In this document: positions 1 through 11,367 of the stretch, piece by piece
How the letters are laid out: each line of letters begins with the position of its first letter
Position numbering within the stretch: position 1 is the first letter of the stretch
Made by a program: the position numbers and the translations under genes
The notes under the pieces: generated by a model
What the model saw: the letters and a program-made list of their open reading frames with translations, nothing else
Databases searched by the model: none
What the model was told of the DNA's origin: nothing
Source: Silene conica
Lineage: Eukaryota; Streptophyta; Magnoliopsida; Caryophyllales; Caryophyllaceae
DNA length: 64,000 nucleotides
Direction of reading: 5' to 3'
Assembly: GCA_029255685.2 (NCBI GenBank)
Contig: CM055312.2
Coordinates: forward strand, 8,022,649 to 8,086,648

Positions 1-214
1 TATCTCACGTCACGAACTTATAACATATTCACACCCGTCACAAGTAAGACATACTATTTGCGTCGATTTTAGCTTAACAACTGACGCAAATGATAACTTT
101 TTGCGTCAGTTTTAAAACTGATGTATCAATAAACGACCCCTCCATATACGTCAAACCAAAACTGACGCCATAGATCATTTAGAACTAACGCAATGAGAAA
201 TTTTTGTACTAGTG
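1..214. mobile_element. Right terminus of a CACTA-type DNA transposon
   Basis: The segment ends in TTTTTGTACTAGTG, the reverse complement of a CACTAGTACAAAAA terminal repeat typical of plant CACTA elements. Upstream it has dispersed, partly inverted subterminal words of the form TTGCGTCAGTTTT and ACTGACGCAA, as expected for transposase-binding subterminal repeats. The other end lies outside the window, so size and autonomy are unknown. The likely 3-bp target copy is TTA at 215-217. Confidence 0.6.
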
Positions 215-670
215 TTATACTATATTTAAACCTACACGATAAATAAACAAAATAATTGTAGAGTATGAATAATTAGTTAATGATATATTGTATTAAAGAC
301 AACACGCTAACACGCGTACGTACACTTTTAGTACTAAATTTATTTAAATCAACCTATTTTTTGCTTTGACAAAGTCATTAGCATAACAATAATAATGATC
401 ATATATTGATCAACTACTTAATTAGTATAACCAAATCCAATAACAACCTTTACCTAACTTACAAAGTATACTTGATCACATGCACTAAGTGACTTACATC
501 ACATTACTCATTACTTCCGGTCTCAATCATTTTTGATTAAAATACTGCTCACGAAGAATAAAAAAGGTAAACAAATGAATAACGCGGAAACTGTATATAA
601 GAAAATCTATACAATTAATTATGTATTAGGATTATGGTTTGGTATATGGAAGGCAGTACTAGACTACTAA
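215..670. other. Intergenic, AT-rich, no gene seen
   Basis: AT-rich sequence between the transposon end and the stop codon of the OVATE gene. It should contain the 3' untranslated region and terminator of that minus-strand gene. I see no other open frame or repeat that I can support. Confidence 0.5.
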
Positions 671-1162
671 CTAATGTGTGTTGGACGTATTGGAGGATGA
701 AACGACGGCGTCGCAAACCTGGAAGAAAGCATGGAGAATATAATGGTGATGAGTTGGTGAGTTAAGCCTTAAGAAACATCTTAAAAGATGATGAAGATCT
801 TCCTTTGACAATATTTTATTTTCTTTTATCATTTGTAACATTGAATCTCTAAAATCCTTGTATGGATCCTCAGAGTCCTTAACCACCACCATCACACTTC
901 CTTGTAATGATACAGCGTCACCAGGTGGTATTGGTCCTGAGCCTGTTTTCCCATTCGGGAAATTTGGGCTCAGTATTGTTGGGGATGATGACAATGTAAT
1001 TGGAATCTCGCCGTCATTGGAGGAGGATGAGCTTGATTTTGGCCTAGGCCTTGGCTGAGGTTGGAAAACATCATGGTGGTTAGGCCGAGTCGAGCCGCAA
1101 CTACATGCTAGGTGGGAGGAGAGGAAGCTAGTAAGGAGGGTTTTTCTTTTGTTAGGTGACAT
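671..1162 (-). CDS. OVATE family protein (OFP), probable transcriptional repressor
   Basis: A single-exon frame of 163 residues, ATG at 1162-1160 and TAG at 673-671. The C-terminal half (about residues 93-153) is an OVATE domain: VVKDSEDPYKDFRDSM, then an acidic and leucine-rich LSKEDLHHLLRCFLRLN, then HHYILHAFFQV. The N-terminus carries a short Cys motif, ACSCGSTRP followed by DVFQP, as in many plant OFPs, then a proline and serine-rich linker. Known family role: plant-specific nuclear or cytoplasmic regulators that bind TALE homeodomain proteins and affect organ shape and secondary wall formation. Lack of introns fits the family. It is short for an OFP but within the range of the small members. 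Which member it is cannot be decided here. Confidence 0.9.
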   Translation of the reverse strand: MSPNKRKTLLTSFLSSHLACSCGSTRPNHHDVFQPQPRPRPKSSSSSSNDGEIPITLSSSPTILSPNFPNGKTGSGPIPPGDAVSLQGSVMVVVKDSEDPYKDFRDSMLQMIKENKILSKEDLHHLLRCFLRLNSPTHHHYILHAFFQVCDAVVSSSNTSNTH

Positions 1163-1899
1163 TTTGTTTTCTGTATTTTCGGAAGGAGAAGAAGGGATGG
1201 GTAGTTAAAAAGGAAGGAAGGAAGGGAGTTTAATTAGTTTGGTGAGTGAATGAAAATGTAGGGAGAAGAGGGAATAAGAGTGCATGGGAAGAGGGGAAAA
1301 CAAATCATGGGAGACATTTGAATAGTAGTCACTTTATAATACAAAGGTTTCTAGGCATTTGTTATATGTATAAATACTTTAACCGTTTATATCCAAACTA
1401 TATTATATTTTTTCTTAATCCATTTATATTCAAACTACCATTTTCTTAATAAAGCAAAGAAAATAACTAAAATGTCCTTATGAACAACTTTTATTTACAT
1501 AAAATGTCATTAAATAGTCCACCATTAATTAACCATCACACGTTTAAATTAATAAAAAAAATATCTAACATACCTCCAATTGTATTTTTAATAGTTTTTA
1601 ACGTCTTTTTTATTAATATTTGTTCAAAAAGTATATATTCACTTTGGATTTGAATGGAGGGGTATAATGTATTTGGGTTTTAATTAAAAAGGTTTTTTTA
1701 TTAATTATTACTCTTATGTTGGTGGAAACTTGTTGAAGGGATTTTGTCATATTGGCATGTGAACTATGGAAAGCTTGTTCTATATGTTACTAGATAGTAC
1801 TTTCCTTCTAAGTAGTATTAATTGCTAAGGCAATTGTGTTTGCTAGTGATGACTAATCATACATGCTACACTCTTTTGTAAACAAAGTAAGAGGGGTTA
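1163..1899. other. Upstream region of the OVATE gene
   Basis: Because the gene runs leftward, this is its 5' leader and promoter side. A purine-rich stretch (GGAAGGAAGG words, about 1208-1230) lies just upstream of the start and would be a CT-rich leader in the transcript, a common plant feature. Further right it is AT-rich. No TATA box is clear enough to call. Confidence 0.4.
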
Positions 1900-2497
1900 A
1901 GCCCTGTTCTTTTGGACTTTAAGTCACTTAACTTAAGTTCACTTCAGATCTTATAAGTTCAGTTCAGTTCAGTTCAGATTCTATAAGTTCAGTTCAGTTC
2001 AGTTCAGTTCAGTTCAGTTCAGTTCCTATAAGTTCAGTTCATATAAACTCAATTAAGAAAAGTTATATACGGAGTATTATTTTTAACAACCGATACAAAC
2101 ATTTCGCTTTAATTAATCGATACACGTCATCTATAAAAAAAAAACTCATTAATAATTTACCCGTCTTTTACTCTCTAATTAATATCAAGCTATCATTCTC
2201 ATTAATGCCAAAAAACAACAACTCATCATACGACGCCCTCACCCTCGCCCTCGCCAATTGGCACTCTCCCATTAATCAATTTCTTCATCACCATTGTTAG
2301 AAAAAATAAATGTCTAAAGAAAATTGTAATAGTGAATTATTTTTATCGTAATGTAATTGTAGTATAATGTATTAACTATGAACAAACCATTATATATAAA
2401 GTTGAAAATATTTTAAACTATCTTGTGTTTTAGACTAATTTTTTATCAATGTCATCTATTAGATAATAATAATAATAATTATAATAATAACAACAAC

Positions 2498-2543
<46 letters not shown>

Positions 2544-2857
2544 GTTAACTTAAATTAAAATAAAGTTAATTAAGTTCGGATTTTATAAGTTCAGTTTAGT
2601 TTTTATAAGTTAAGTTAAGTTCAGATCCTATAAGTTAAGTTAAGTTCAGTTCCTATAAGTTCAGTTCAGTTCCTATAAGTTCAGTTCAGTTCAGTTCCTA
2701 TAAGTTCAGTTCAGTTCAGTTCAGTTCCTATAAGTTCAGTTCAGTTCAGTTCCTATAAGTTCAGTTAAATTCAGTTCCTATAAGTTCAGTTCAGATCCTA
2801 TAAGTTCAGTTCAGTTCAGTTCAGATCAGTTCAGTTTCAGTTCAAAAGAACAGGGCC
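1900..2857. mobile_element. Non-autonomous PIF/Harbinger-type element with TTCAG arrays
   Basis: Terminal inverted repeats AGCCCTGTTCTTTTG (left) and CAAAAGAACAGGGCC (right) are flanked by TTA at 1897-1899 and 2858-2860, the 3-bp target duplication typical of PIF/Harbinger. Both subterminal regions consist of long runs of the pentamer TTCAG broken by CCTATAAG. The centre holds an (AAT)n microsatellite at about 2464-2543. There is no transposase frame. The TIR is nearly the same as that of the larger Harbinger element at 20905-25687, so the two belong to one family or sister families. Confidence 0.8.
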
Positions 2858-2860
2858 TTA

Positions 2861-3571
2861 ATAGATTAGAGGATGAGTTACTTGTGTGTTTTATTTATAC
2901 TATATGGTTGTTTAAAATATGATATTTTGTTGAACAAGCGAATGAAATTGGTTGTTTATGGAGATAATGAAGTGAGCATAACCCCGATTCGATGTCACAA
3001 TGGATTGGATATATATTGAGTGTGAATTTCTTAGGGTTGCATACAAAATAAATCGTATAAATTAAGTTGTGGGTAAATTTTTTAAAAATGTGACATTATT
3101 TATGGGTAGGAGGCCAGGAGGGAGTATAAGCTATAAAGCTAAGTTCATATCCTATAAATTAAGTTCGGGTAAATTTAGTTCAATTTATACTCATTTTCCT
3201 AAAAGTTTAATTAGATATGTTGGTAATTAAAAAAATATTCAACTATTATTAATTAAAATTAAAATTTAAAATTCAAATCTTATAAAATTAATTTAGAAAA
3301 AGTTAAAGCAAAATTAAGTAATACGGAGTAAGAAAAGTAATGAAGTAGGCGTGAAAGAAGAAGAAAATTGAAAATGGATAATGGGCGGAGTATTGAAAAC
3401 GTGGTAGCATAGAGAACCACATGGCCCAATAAAGATTACATTTTCAAAATTTTCTGGGCCGTTACTCAATTGCATATGAACTACCACACAAACACAAGAA
3501 CAAAAACAAACAAATACTAAATTACTAATGTTAATAAACCAAAAACACCCAAATAAAGAGATATCGTGGTG
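2861..3571. other. Intergenic and putative promoter of the DUF1279 gene
   Basis: AT-rich. Around 3135-3185 there are degraded AAGTTCATATCCTATAAATTAAGTTC words that resemble the interior of the neighbouring Harbinger element. The last roughly 100 bp are A and C-rich (CACAAACACAAGAACAAAAACA), as in a plant 5' leader. No other gene is visible. Confidence 0.4.
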
Positions 3572-4779
3572 ATGATTATGATGATGGCAACATCAACTTC
3601 TTTCATCAATCATCTTCCTTCTTCTTCTTCATACACTAGATTAATCCATCTTTCATCTTTTTCTAATTCTTCTAGATTTAATTCTAATTTTCATAAATTT
3701 GAGCTTAGAGCAGTTAAAGATAAAACTAAGCCTGTTGAAACTGATAATAAATCTTCATCTTCATCTTCATCTTCATCTTCATCTTCATCACCTGAGGATT
3801 TTACTAAGAAATATGGTCTTGAAGCTGGTCTTTGGAAGGTCTGCTTTATTATGTCTTCTTTTTTGTTCCATGAATTTTAGTTGTTGGTTTGTTTGTATTG
3901 CTATCACAGGGATAAGACCGCGTATATCCAATCCCTCCTTAATGGGTCTAGTAAGGTCGAGTATACTCAATACCTCTTATCCCGTAATTTGCGAGAGCCA
4001 TTGAGACGTGACGTTTGGGTAATGATATTGTTATCGTCGTAACAAATCAGTTGAATAAGTGCAATTAGCAGCTCTTGCTTGTGACGGGTAATCCCGTCAC
4101 ACAAGGGAGAGGGGACAAGGTGGGTATCCTTCGTGTACTTTCCCACTCACCTCTCATGGATATTTTGTGACGGTATCCACCGCCGTCGCAAATGAGAATT
4201 TGTGAAGTGCAATAGTGGAAATTTAGTTGGAATTATCATTTTGTCCTTTGAAAGTTTCTTGCCAATTAAGTTCAAATCCCGGTTACGTCGCTGCTGAATG
4301 TGTTGTTGATCGAAAATAATGCAGATATTTAGTTCAAAGGAAGATGAAGAAGGGAAGGAAGGAAAATCAAAGGGAGAGCAAGCTAAGGAATTGTTGGCAA
4401 AATATGGAGGAGCTTACTTAGCTACTTCCATAACTTTGTCTTTGATTTCATTCACATTATGTTATTTCCTTATTAATGCTGGTGTTGATGTCCCTGCTCT
4501 GCTTCAGAAGGTACCACTTTACGAGGCATATTATTTTCGAGTTATTGTGTTTGTGTGACGGTTTTATATAAGACTCGCTGATAAATGAGTGTTATGTTTG
4601 TTGTAAAATAGGTGGGAATCTCGTCAAATGAGACAGGAGAGAAAGTAGGCACGTTTGCTCTGGCATATGCTGCTCACAAAGCAGCATCTCCGATAAGGTT
4701 TCCGCCAACAGTTGCTCTGACTCCCATTGTTGCTGGCTGGATTGGGAAGAAGGTAGATAAGGCGGATAAAGAGAAGTGA
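3572..4779 (+). CDS. DUF1279 (FAM210-type) membrane protein, probably plastid-targeted
   Basis: Three coding exons: 3572-3838, 4325-4510 and 4612-4779, all introns GT-AG and phase 0, giving 206 residues. The first ATG of the run at 3572-3586 is taken as start; the exact Met is uncertain. Residues 1 to about 50 are Ser/Thr-rich with few acids, like a chloroplast transit peptide, followed by a polyserine tract. From about residue 85: KKYGLEAGLWK, a charged linker, then AKYGGAYLATSITLSLISF with a hydrophobic span (one membrane helix), then GKYF-like pairing lost, AYAAHKAASPIRFPPTVALTP and IVAGWIG near the end, which is the DUF1279 pattern. Family function in plants is not established. It is convergent with the E2F gene on its right (880 bp apart). 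Confidence 0.85.
3751..3789 (+). repeat. Hexanucleotide (TTCATC)n microsatellite coding polyserine
   Basis: About six copies of TCTTCA in frame within exon 1 of the DUF1279 gene, coding a serine run just after the transit-peptide-like region. Copy number changes would alter only linker length and would not shift the frame. Confidence 0.85.
4070..4197. mobile_element. Probable MITE in intron 1 of the DUF1279 gene
   Basis: Both ends of this segment carry related inverted words: CTCTTGCTTGTGACGGG on the left and the complement of CCGCCGTCGCAAATGAG on the right, with an internal CCCGTCAC/GTGACGG pair. It lies wholly within the 486-bp intron. The TGTGACGG-type ends suggest a small TIR element, but the borders and a target duplication are not clear. 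Confidence 0.4.
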
Positions 4780-5661
4780 TGATCTGTATGTAAGAGCAAT
4801 AGAATGTTGAAACTTGTTCACTTAATTGTGATATGTATATGTATCTGTATATCAGATCCGATAATAAATCTTCATAATTCCCGGATGATCTGCAACTGTA
4901 ACTGAAGTCGCTAATTTCTCTTCATCACAAATGCAAAACTAATTTAGCCGGTGCGGTAAAAATCACTGACAGATGATATTCGAAACTGCTTGTAAAGATA
5001 CAGTACCAGATTTACGACAATCTCAACAGGGTGCACCTTAAACTAAAACCATGTCGAATTTTCTTAAACGTAAATGGCTACAGAAGGGAGAGGCCAAATT
5101 CAATTCAATATTTTACAAATACTAGCCGGTGAAGCTTCCTTCACCGAGACTTCCAAAAACATTTTGGAAGGGAGACACTATCCTCTCGGAACTAACCTCT
5201 ATTTCAAATAGGAATCGGTGAAGCATCTACAGTTCACTACGACACTAACACTACTCATCCGGCATCAATACCTCTGAATGTTTCTAGCAATGTAATCTGA
5301 ATTAACTAAAGCTATTGGACAGACTAATGTACAAATAGAGACTAACAGTTAAAGAGTCTGAGTCTACAGCGATCATCTATCCTCGCGAGCTGTACAGTCG
5401 ACTAAACAATAACCTTACACCAACGCTTCTCAAGGGGTCAAAAGCTCCTGTAAATAGCAGCCGTACCTTGTGTTATGGATACAAAGAAGTTTGTACAATG
5501 GATCAGCAACAATTTTTTGCATCATCTCACTTTATGCATAGAAAGGTATCAGAGAAGCTTCCATGAATCTGTTATATTGAGTACCGGACTGATAAGGGAC
5601 TTGCTCACATCTGAGAAACAGCCAACGAAGGCGTAAATATAGTTCCCATTGGCCACGGGAA
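4780..5661. other. Convergent intergenic region with two 3' UTRs
   Basis: Lies between the stop of the DUF1279 gene (plus) and the stop of the first E2F gene (minus). AATAAATCTTCAT at 4864 is a plausible polyadenylation signal for the former. The right part is of average composition and probably holds the E2F 3' UTR. No other coding sequence was seen. Confidence 0.5.
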
Positions 5662-8600
5662 TCATTTCCGAGCAATATGAGGAGCACCAGCAATGCTTGA
5701 TGGTGAGGGGTTCTGTGGCTTCAGAGTGCTGACATTGGCCATATCATAGTCTTCATGTATAGCTCCTAAATCTGTCCATTCTACACCAACTATAATTGGT
5801 CAAGAAAAACAATCGCAGAACTTTGGCAATTTTGAGTGACATACTCCCTCCATCCCGTATATGATGTCCCCGTTTAAATTTATTGGTCAACGGAAGCTGA
5901 ATTTTGACTGATGATGTCTCATACTCCTAAAATACAACCGATAATTTTTAACAATGATACTATGAAAATAGTTCTTTTGAAGAACCAGACCTGTTATTAT
6001 ATCTTCACATACATCTAGGTAATACTCCTTCATTCAACTCCACACTACCATTTCTATTTCATACATTATTCGTAAGTAAACATTTAATTTCAATTTTCTC
6101 TTAATACACAAGTGAAAATATATTCGAGCGGGATCTTGTTTTATTCGTCTTTAGGAGTACATTAAAAATGTCCAAGTTCTATAATTTTTGCAAATACGTA
6201 GCTAAAGATTACCGTGTAAAACATGTGTTGACTAACGTGAAAAAGCAAACATGTAGTGTGGAATTGAATGGAGGGAGTAGAAAACACTTGACCAACGAAG
6301 ACAAAATGGGGGGACAATAAAAATACCACTTGGGTTTAGCATCCAAGTGACGTATAAGAGCCTCTTCTACAGATATATTTTTCTTATTATTCTTAGTAAA
6401 GGGGCAGTAGAAGACTAGGGAGTCAAAAGGGATATCAAGGGAAAAAATAGAAATTTAACACGAGACGAAACAATTGGAAGGATACCATCGGTTCCCCACA
6501 TGTCCGTAATGCTAACATCAGCGTCCGATAACAGCCAGTAATCTGCATTACACTGGACAGAAATGGAAATTGGTGAGCATTAGTTACCATATTACACACC
6601 TTGTCCTTGTACATGTATAATACTCTTTTCAGTTATCAGGGTTCGATCCTTGCCCAAGGAAATGGAGCAAACTTTTTGGCCAGCTACGTCTTTGTGAGAG
6701 CACCCAAGTGAGGGGCTTATACACTATTGTCAATGGTGGACACACTGGTTTACACCAAAAAATCAATAAAAAACTTTACAGTTTACACCTACAACATTTC
6801 TTGCAAACTTGAAAATACAAATGTCAAATCTTTCTTTTACGGTGCCGTAGTCTAATAGAATGCCTCGAAACACAAACTCTCAAACAATAAGGTCTTGAAC
6901 AATATTTTTTTTGCCCAGTAGCTAATACTTTGTATAATATAACCCTTATTAATTGTACGCCCTGCAATTTATATGCATGAGAATCAACTCTAAGTGACTA
7001 AAGACTAGCTGCATTCAAAATTTACGACTGCATATATGAGCATGAGTAAACAACAATCCTGAGATGACAAAATACACTAATAATTAACTTACATCAACTT
7101 CAGGTACTATCTTCATGATTCCACCCACAAAATCTTGTTGAGCATTGGTATCTAAACACATCCGATGGTTTTCATGTCCATGTGTTTTCAACTCAGTGCA
7201 TTTACTTTCATTCTTTAAAGTGGCTGGCAAGTCTTCAATATAACCTGATGGGCCTGGTAGGCTTGGTGGAGGTTCAGGAGCAGCACTAATCTCCTCAAAC
7301 TTCTCTTCAAATTGACTAAAAACAAGGCAAAAAAATTAGTATCAGTTTGGAGACATATGACCAGAAACTGAGAAGAAGAGGAGATGAAGAGCAGGAGGTG
7401 AGAGGAAGTAGCCAAGAAGAAATCATAAATTCATTTTATTTGGTTGCAAATGAAGTCGAAAAGCTAATACAAGGAGGAGAGAGAGATTCTAAATAGTGAC
7501 AGTTTTCTTACAACCTCCATCTTAGTCACCATGACAAATAACTAATTCCTCCATTCAACTCTATTCTACCATATTCAACTTAGTACACTATTCACACGTG
7601 AGTATTCACTTTCAATTTGCTCTCAATATGCACGTGAAAATATATTCATGTGAGATCTTGTTTGGTTTGTCTTTACGAGTACATTAACAATATCCAACTT
7701 TAATAATTTTTGCAAATACATAGTTAATGATATTTAACGTGTAAAACCCGCGTTGGCAAATGTGAAAAAGTAAAGTGGTAGAGTGGAATCGAATGGAGGA
7801 AGTACATCGTAAGCACGCTCTGAAGTTTCACAGTCAAATTTCGATTACTAAATGTAAGTTCATTAACGTACCCAATCACAAACATCAAACCAGAAAGTTT
7901 TATCAGCAAGAAACATACACGAGTTACAAGTATACAACTAATACAGTGATACTAATATATACTCCGTAGCATTTTTTATCCAACAAAGAACTCGTGCATG
8001 TTTCTTAAAAAGATGAGAACATGAAAGGGTGACATGTGGAGCACTAGAGGCCTCCAAAATATGGGTGAACATACCTGACTAGATAAACGTCAATTGGGCC
8101 CATTGTGCTCCTGAGAACTATTCTATATCTTCTTTGCGGGTAATCAACAGCCTATAAAAATTCATAAAACAAGGTCCTCAGAAATGTGCAAATGGAAGTA
8201 ATCCAGCAAACATCGTAGCTTAATTTCACTGCGCTCGCCTCATCTGGATCTGGGACCTCCAAAGTTGTACCATGTGGAGCCTTAATAGCTATTAATGTTT
8301 CATTCTGTCATAACATAAGCCACATATTAGCACACAGCTACACATACAACAGCTACTATTTTATTAAATAAAGTTTATCCTTAACACTCTGCAAAGAAGA
8401 TTTTAGAGTTCACTGGCATAAGCAAGGGAGGAAGAGGGTTCATCAAAATTGAAAGGTTAAAAATAATAGTAGATAAACATACCTGAAAACAGGGCATGCC
8501 CTTAATATCTTCTTCAGTTACGAACAACCACCTGAATGATGTAACATGAAGATAATGAGCAAGTCAATAACAAGGTATACACCTCGTTGTTAAGCGACGG

Positions 8601-11367
8601 CGAAGATTAGCTCATAACTGGAAGAAAAAAACAATGATACTGGATCTAGATTTGGGCGCATACTTATGATTATTTTCTTCTTCACTCATTTCCCTCAAAA
8701 GCTCTTGCGTTTCTCTGCAATTTGATTGAGCATTAGCGTTACGGATAAAGATGAGGAAAGAAATATGTAAAGGTTTTTAAAGCAAACACATAGGTTAGGT
8801 GAGACCTAATTTGTTCATCCAATCTGCGCTCTTGAATTGAAAGTTTGTCAATATCTGCCTGATGAGGGAAAAGATATATATAAAATAACAATGCAGGCCG
8901 ACGAAAGATTTATATACAAGCACAAATTATACTACTCCGTATAAGACTGTCGCATGGCACGACAGTTAAAAAGTGACCAAATGTACACCTTCTAAAAATG
9001 GTCACTATTTATCAAAATATGGTCGCTTTTCCATACGACGGTTGTACACAATAACTACTAATATATACGGTTTTTCTAATGTGTGCCCTTTAACAAAGCA
9101 TATAAGGAAAGATTCTCAACATAATTTCATGAGAAATTAAAAGATAAACTCATTGTCGCCATTTTTCATGAAATTGTGTTGAGAATCTTTCCTTCTAGCT
9201 TGTTAACGTATATGGTATTTGGACTACACATTTCATCTGAATACCTGTAAACTAGTAGCACTATCATCAATCTCTCCCGGCCTTAAAACGTCAAGTCCCC
9301 TGAACATTTAGTGAAATATTCAGAATAAGAAGGTTCTGGAATAAAGACATAATGATAAAAAGAGCAAAACAAGCAAATAACCAATGCCGGAGTAAATTAA
9401 CTACATAACATACTTCAATTGTATCCTATTCTTCAGCTTCTTTTCAATAAAACCAATGCCTTCTAGAACATTGGTTATGTCATAAATCCGCCTTTTTTGG
9501 ACCTAGACCTCATAAAAAAACGAACTATAAGAACACAGGAGAAGAATAAGAAGACCAAAGAAGACGCATTAGCAAAATATCACCTCTAAAGTATCAGCAG
9601 CTCGATTCAAGTCAAGAATCCCATCTTCAGCCTGTTTGATCAAGTTGATAAACTTCTTCGTCAGAAGTCCTGCATGTAAGGGAGATAGCTGTCCTCATAT
9701 TAATCATGAACATCAAACCTAAAGCGAGTTAAGCTATTAACTGTAAAATATGTAAAAAAAAACTAGAAGCAGTATGTATCATGTCAAATACCAAGGGAAC
9801 TATCATAGCGACAGGGACCAATGGGAGTGAGGTTGTTGGCTGGAGAACCTGCAATTCAATATTCGATATGTCAGACCGAAAATGTAAATTATTCAACAAC
9901 ATATCTTCAAAATCATCAAAGGGCCAAACTCAGGGACATTATGTTGTGATGCCTCATAAACATTAAGCCTCCCTACTTCATTCCCCACCCACCTCTTTAT
10001 CTCTTACGCAGAAACAAGCAACAACCACCGACTCTAATACTAACCAGCATTTGATGCGGGAGTCTGAGACACAGCTCTGTTGAATTTAGCAACCCTTGAA
10101 CCCCGTCCTTTCCCTGCTTTTCCAGATTTAGGTGTCTGGAAGGGGTTGTGAGCAACTACTTCGGTGTATCCAGTACTAGCTGTCCAGTCACTTGGCTCAG
10201 CCTTGTGATCATCTGTGTAACTCTTCCGCTTCATCGGCTGAAAGCATCAAAATTCAAAACAAAAGTCCGGAACTTAATAGCCAATACAAGATCACAAGAC
10301 AGATGGATGCAAACGTGTTCACACGGAGTAGCCTCATGTTTAACCATTAGTCAGCAACAAAAAGATAGGAAACAAAGACAAAAGAAAACTTTGCTCAGCC
10401 TAAAGGATCCCATGTTGAAAGCTATTTTGAAGAAGCAGGCATTTCGAGATTAGGATTCCCATCACAATGCCCTAAGAGACTTTATGGTGCTAGTAAGGAT
10501 CCTCAAACTTGCATCCTTGCCGTGAGATGGGGCAAAATGCATGACACAATGCAAGCCCAATTTGTAATACATACAATTTTCCCCAACGCCGTTCTTAAGA
10601 TAAAAAGACTTGCGCACGACACCATCCACAACATACAGAAAACGAATACTTACAGTCCAACACTAAGTCAATTAGTACACAGGCAGCAACACACACTAAA
10701 CAACAAACTTTTGCACTATATGCCAAGCGCATTTTCAGGTATTATCTAACACTCCCTCCGTCTCAATCATTTGGTTACCCTTTTTTATTCTTTGCGAGTC
10801 CAGTACTTAACCCTTGGATGTTTTTAGTCTAAAATAAGGTGTCTAGCGTCCAACACGGATATTTATATCTAAGAAACGATAAAAGAGTTCGAGCAACCCA
10901 GTCAGTCTATTAGGATTACTAAATAACAGTGACACTCAAAATAATCACCAATATCACCAATACAATCCGATAACCAGTCTAACTAAGAACAATTCACTCG
11001 GACAGCCGAAAATCGCGACACTTGCGTGCGCTTAATTCACAATTAGCTCAATCAAAACAATGCCACGCTTTTAAATTAACCATTAAAACATTTACAAGCA
11101 AAATCCTCAATCCAATTAAGCAACATAAATTCATCATACGGAGTAATTAACCTTAATTAACAAAATTAAATTAAAAAAGAATAAAGTAATAAGTGAACAG
11201 ACAGTTACAGGAGTATTGACGTTGATAGTTTGAGTGTCGGAAGGCGGAGGAAAGCGGTGATAATCGACAGGCAGCGGAATATACGGCGGCTTGACGGTAG
11301 CAAATGGAAACTGCCGGTTCAACGGAGGTGGATGAGTGTCGACACGTTGTGGATGATTAGCCGCCAT
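5662..11367 (-). CDS. E2F: E2F transcription factor, copy 1 (E2FA/B class)
   Basis: Fourteen coding exons, read leftward: 11367-11209, 10237-10045, 9848-9792, 9669-9584, 9502-9414, 9299-9245, 8858-8806, 8714-8664, 8531-8483, 8304-8239, 8151-8075, 7315-7093, 6552-6486, 5789-5662. They join in one frame of 450 residues. Features in order: N-terminal KPPYIPL and DYHRF; a basic patch KRK at about 55; the winged-helix DNA-binding domain at about 135-197 ([35 protein letters not shown]); a leucine-repeat dimerization segment at about 213-247; the marked box with [10 protein letters not shown] and [35 protein letters not shown]; and the C-terminal RB-binding activation motif [19 protein letters not shown] followed by [13 protein letters not shown]. 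Known role: with a DP partner it drives S-phase genes and is held by the retinoblastoma-related protein. Oddities: RIQLK instead of the usual RIQWK at the end of the DNA-binding domain, and a GC-AG intron after exon 10. Confidence 0.93.
6025..6277. mobile_element. Stowaway-type MITE in intron 13 of E2F copy 1
   Basis: Inverted ends CTCCTTCATTCAACTCCACA and its near complement TGTGGAATTGAATGGAGGGAG, flanked by TA at 6023-6024 and 6278-6279, the Tc1/mariner Stowaway target duplication. There is no coding capacity. A related copy lies at 7545-7802. Confidence 0.75.
7545..7802. mobile_element. Second Stowaway-type MITE, intron 11 of E2F copy 1
   Basis: Same family as 6025-6277: it starts ATTCCTCCATTCAACTCTA and ends GTGGAATCGAATGGAGGAAG, with TA at 7543-7544 and 7803-7804. 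The internal CACGTGAAAATATATTC word and the ACATTAACAATATCCAACTT word are shared with the other copy. It sits between exons 12 and 11. Confidence 0.7.
8237..8238 (-). other. Non-canonical GC splice donor of E2F copy 1
   Basis: Exon 10 must end in GATGAG to match the protein and the paralogue, and the next bases are GCGAGC rather than GTNNNN. The following exon starts after a normal AG (8152-8153). The paralogue has GATGAG followed by GTATGT at the same place. GC-AG introns are a known minor class spliced by the major spliceosome, and the exon side GAG fits their need for a strong exon match. Confidence 0.75.
9104..9194. repeat. Perfect-armed foldback in intron 6 of E2F copy 1
   Basis: Arm AAGGAAAGATTCTCAACA plus AATTTCATGA at 9104-9133 is the reverse complement of 9165-9194 except for about one base, with a loop of about 30 nt. 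Further out TAACAA and ATATACG also pair with TTGTTA and CGTATAT. It is probably a small palindromic MITE. A transcript across the intron would fold into a long hairpin. Confidence 0.7.

Noticed and set aside
858..1058. Plus-strand frame opposite the OVATE gene
   Set aside because: It is a shadow of the OVATE coding sequence on the other strand.
7215..7415. Hydrophobic minus-strand frame as a separate small protein
   Set aside because: It overlaps exon 12 of E2F copy 1 in another frame; the spliced E2F frame explains this DNA.
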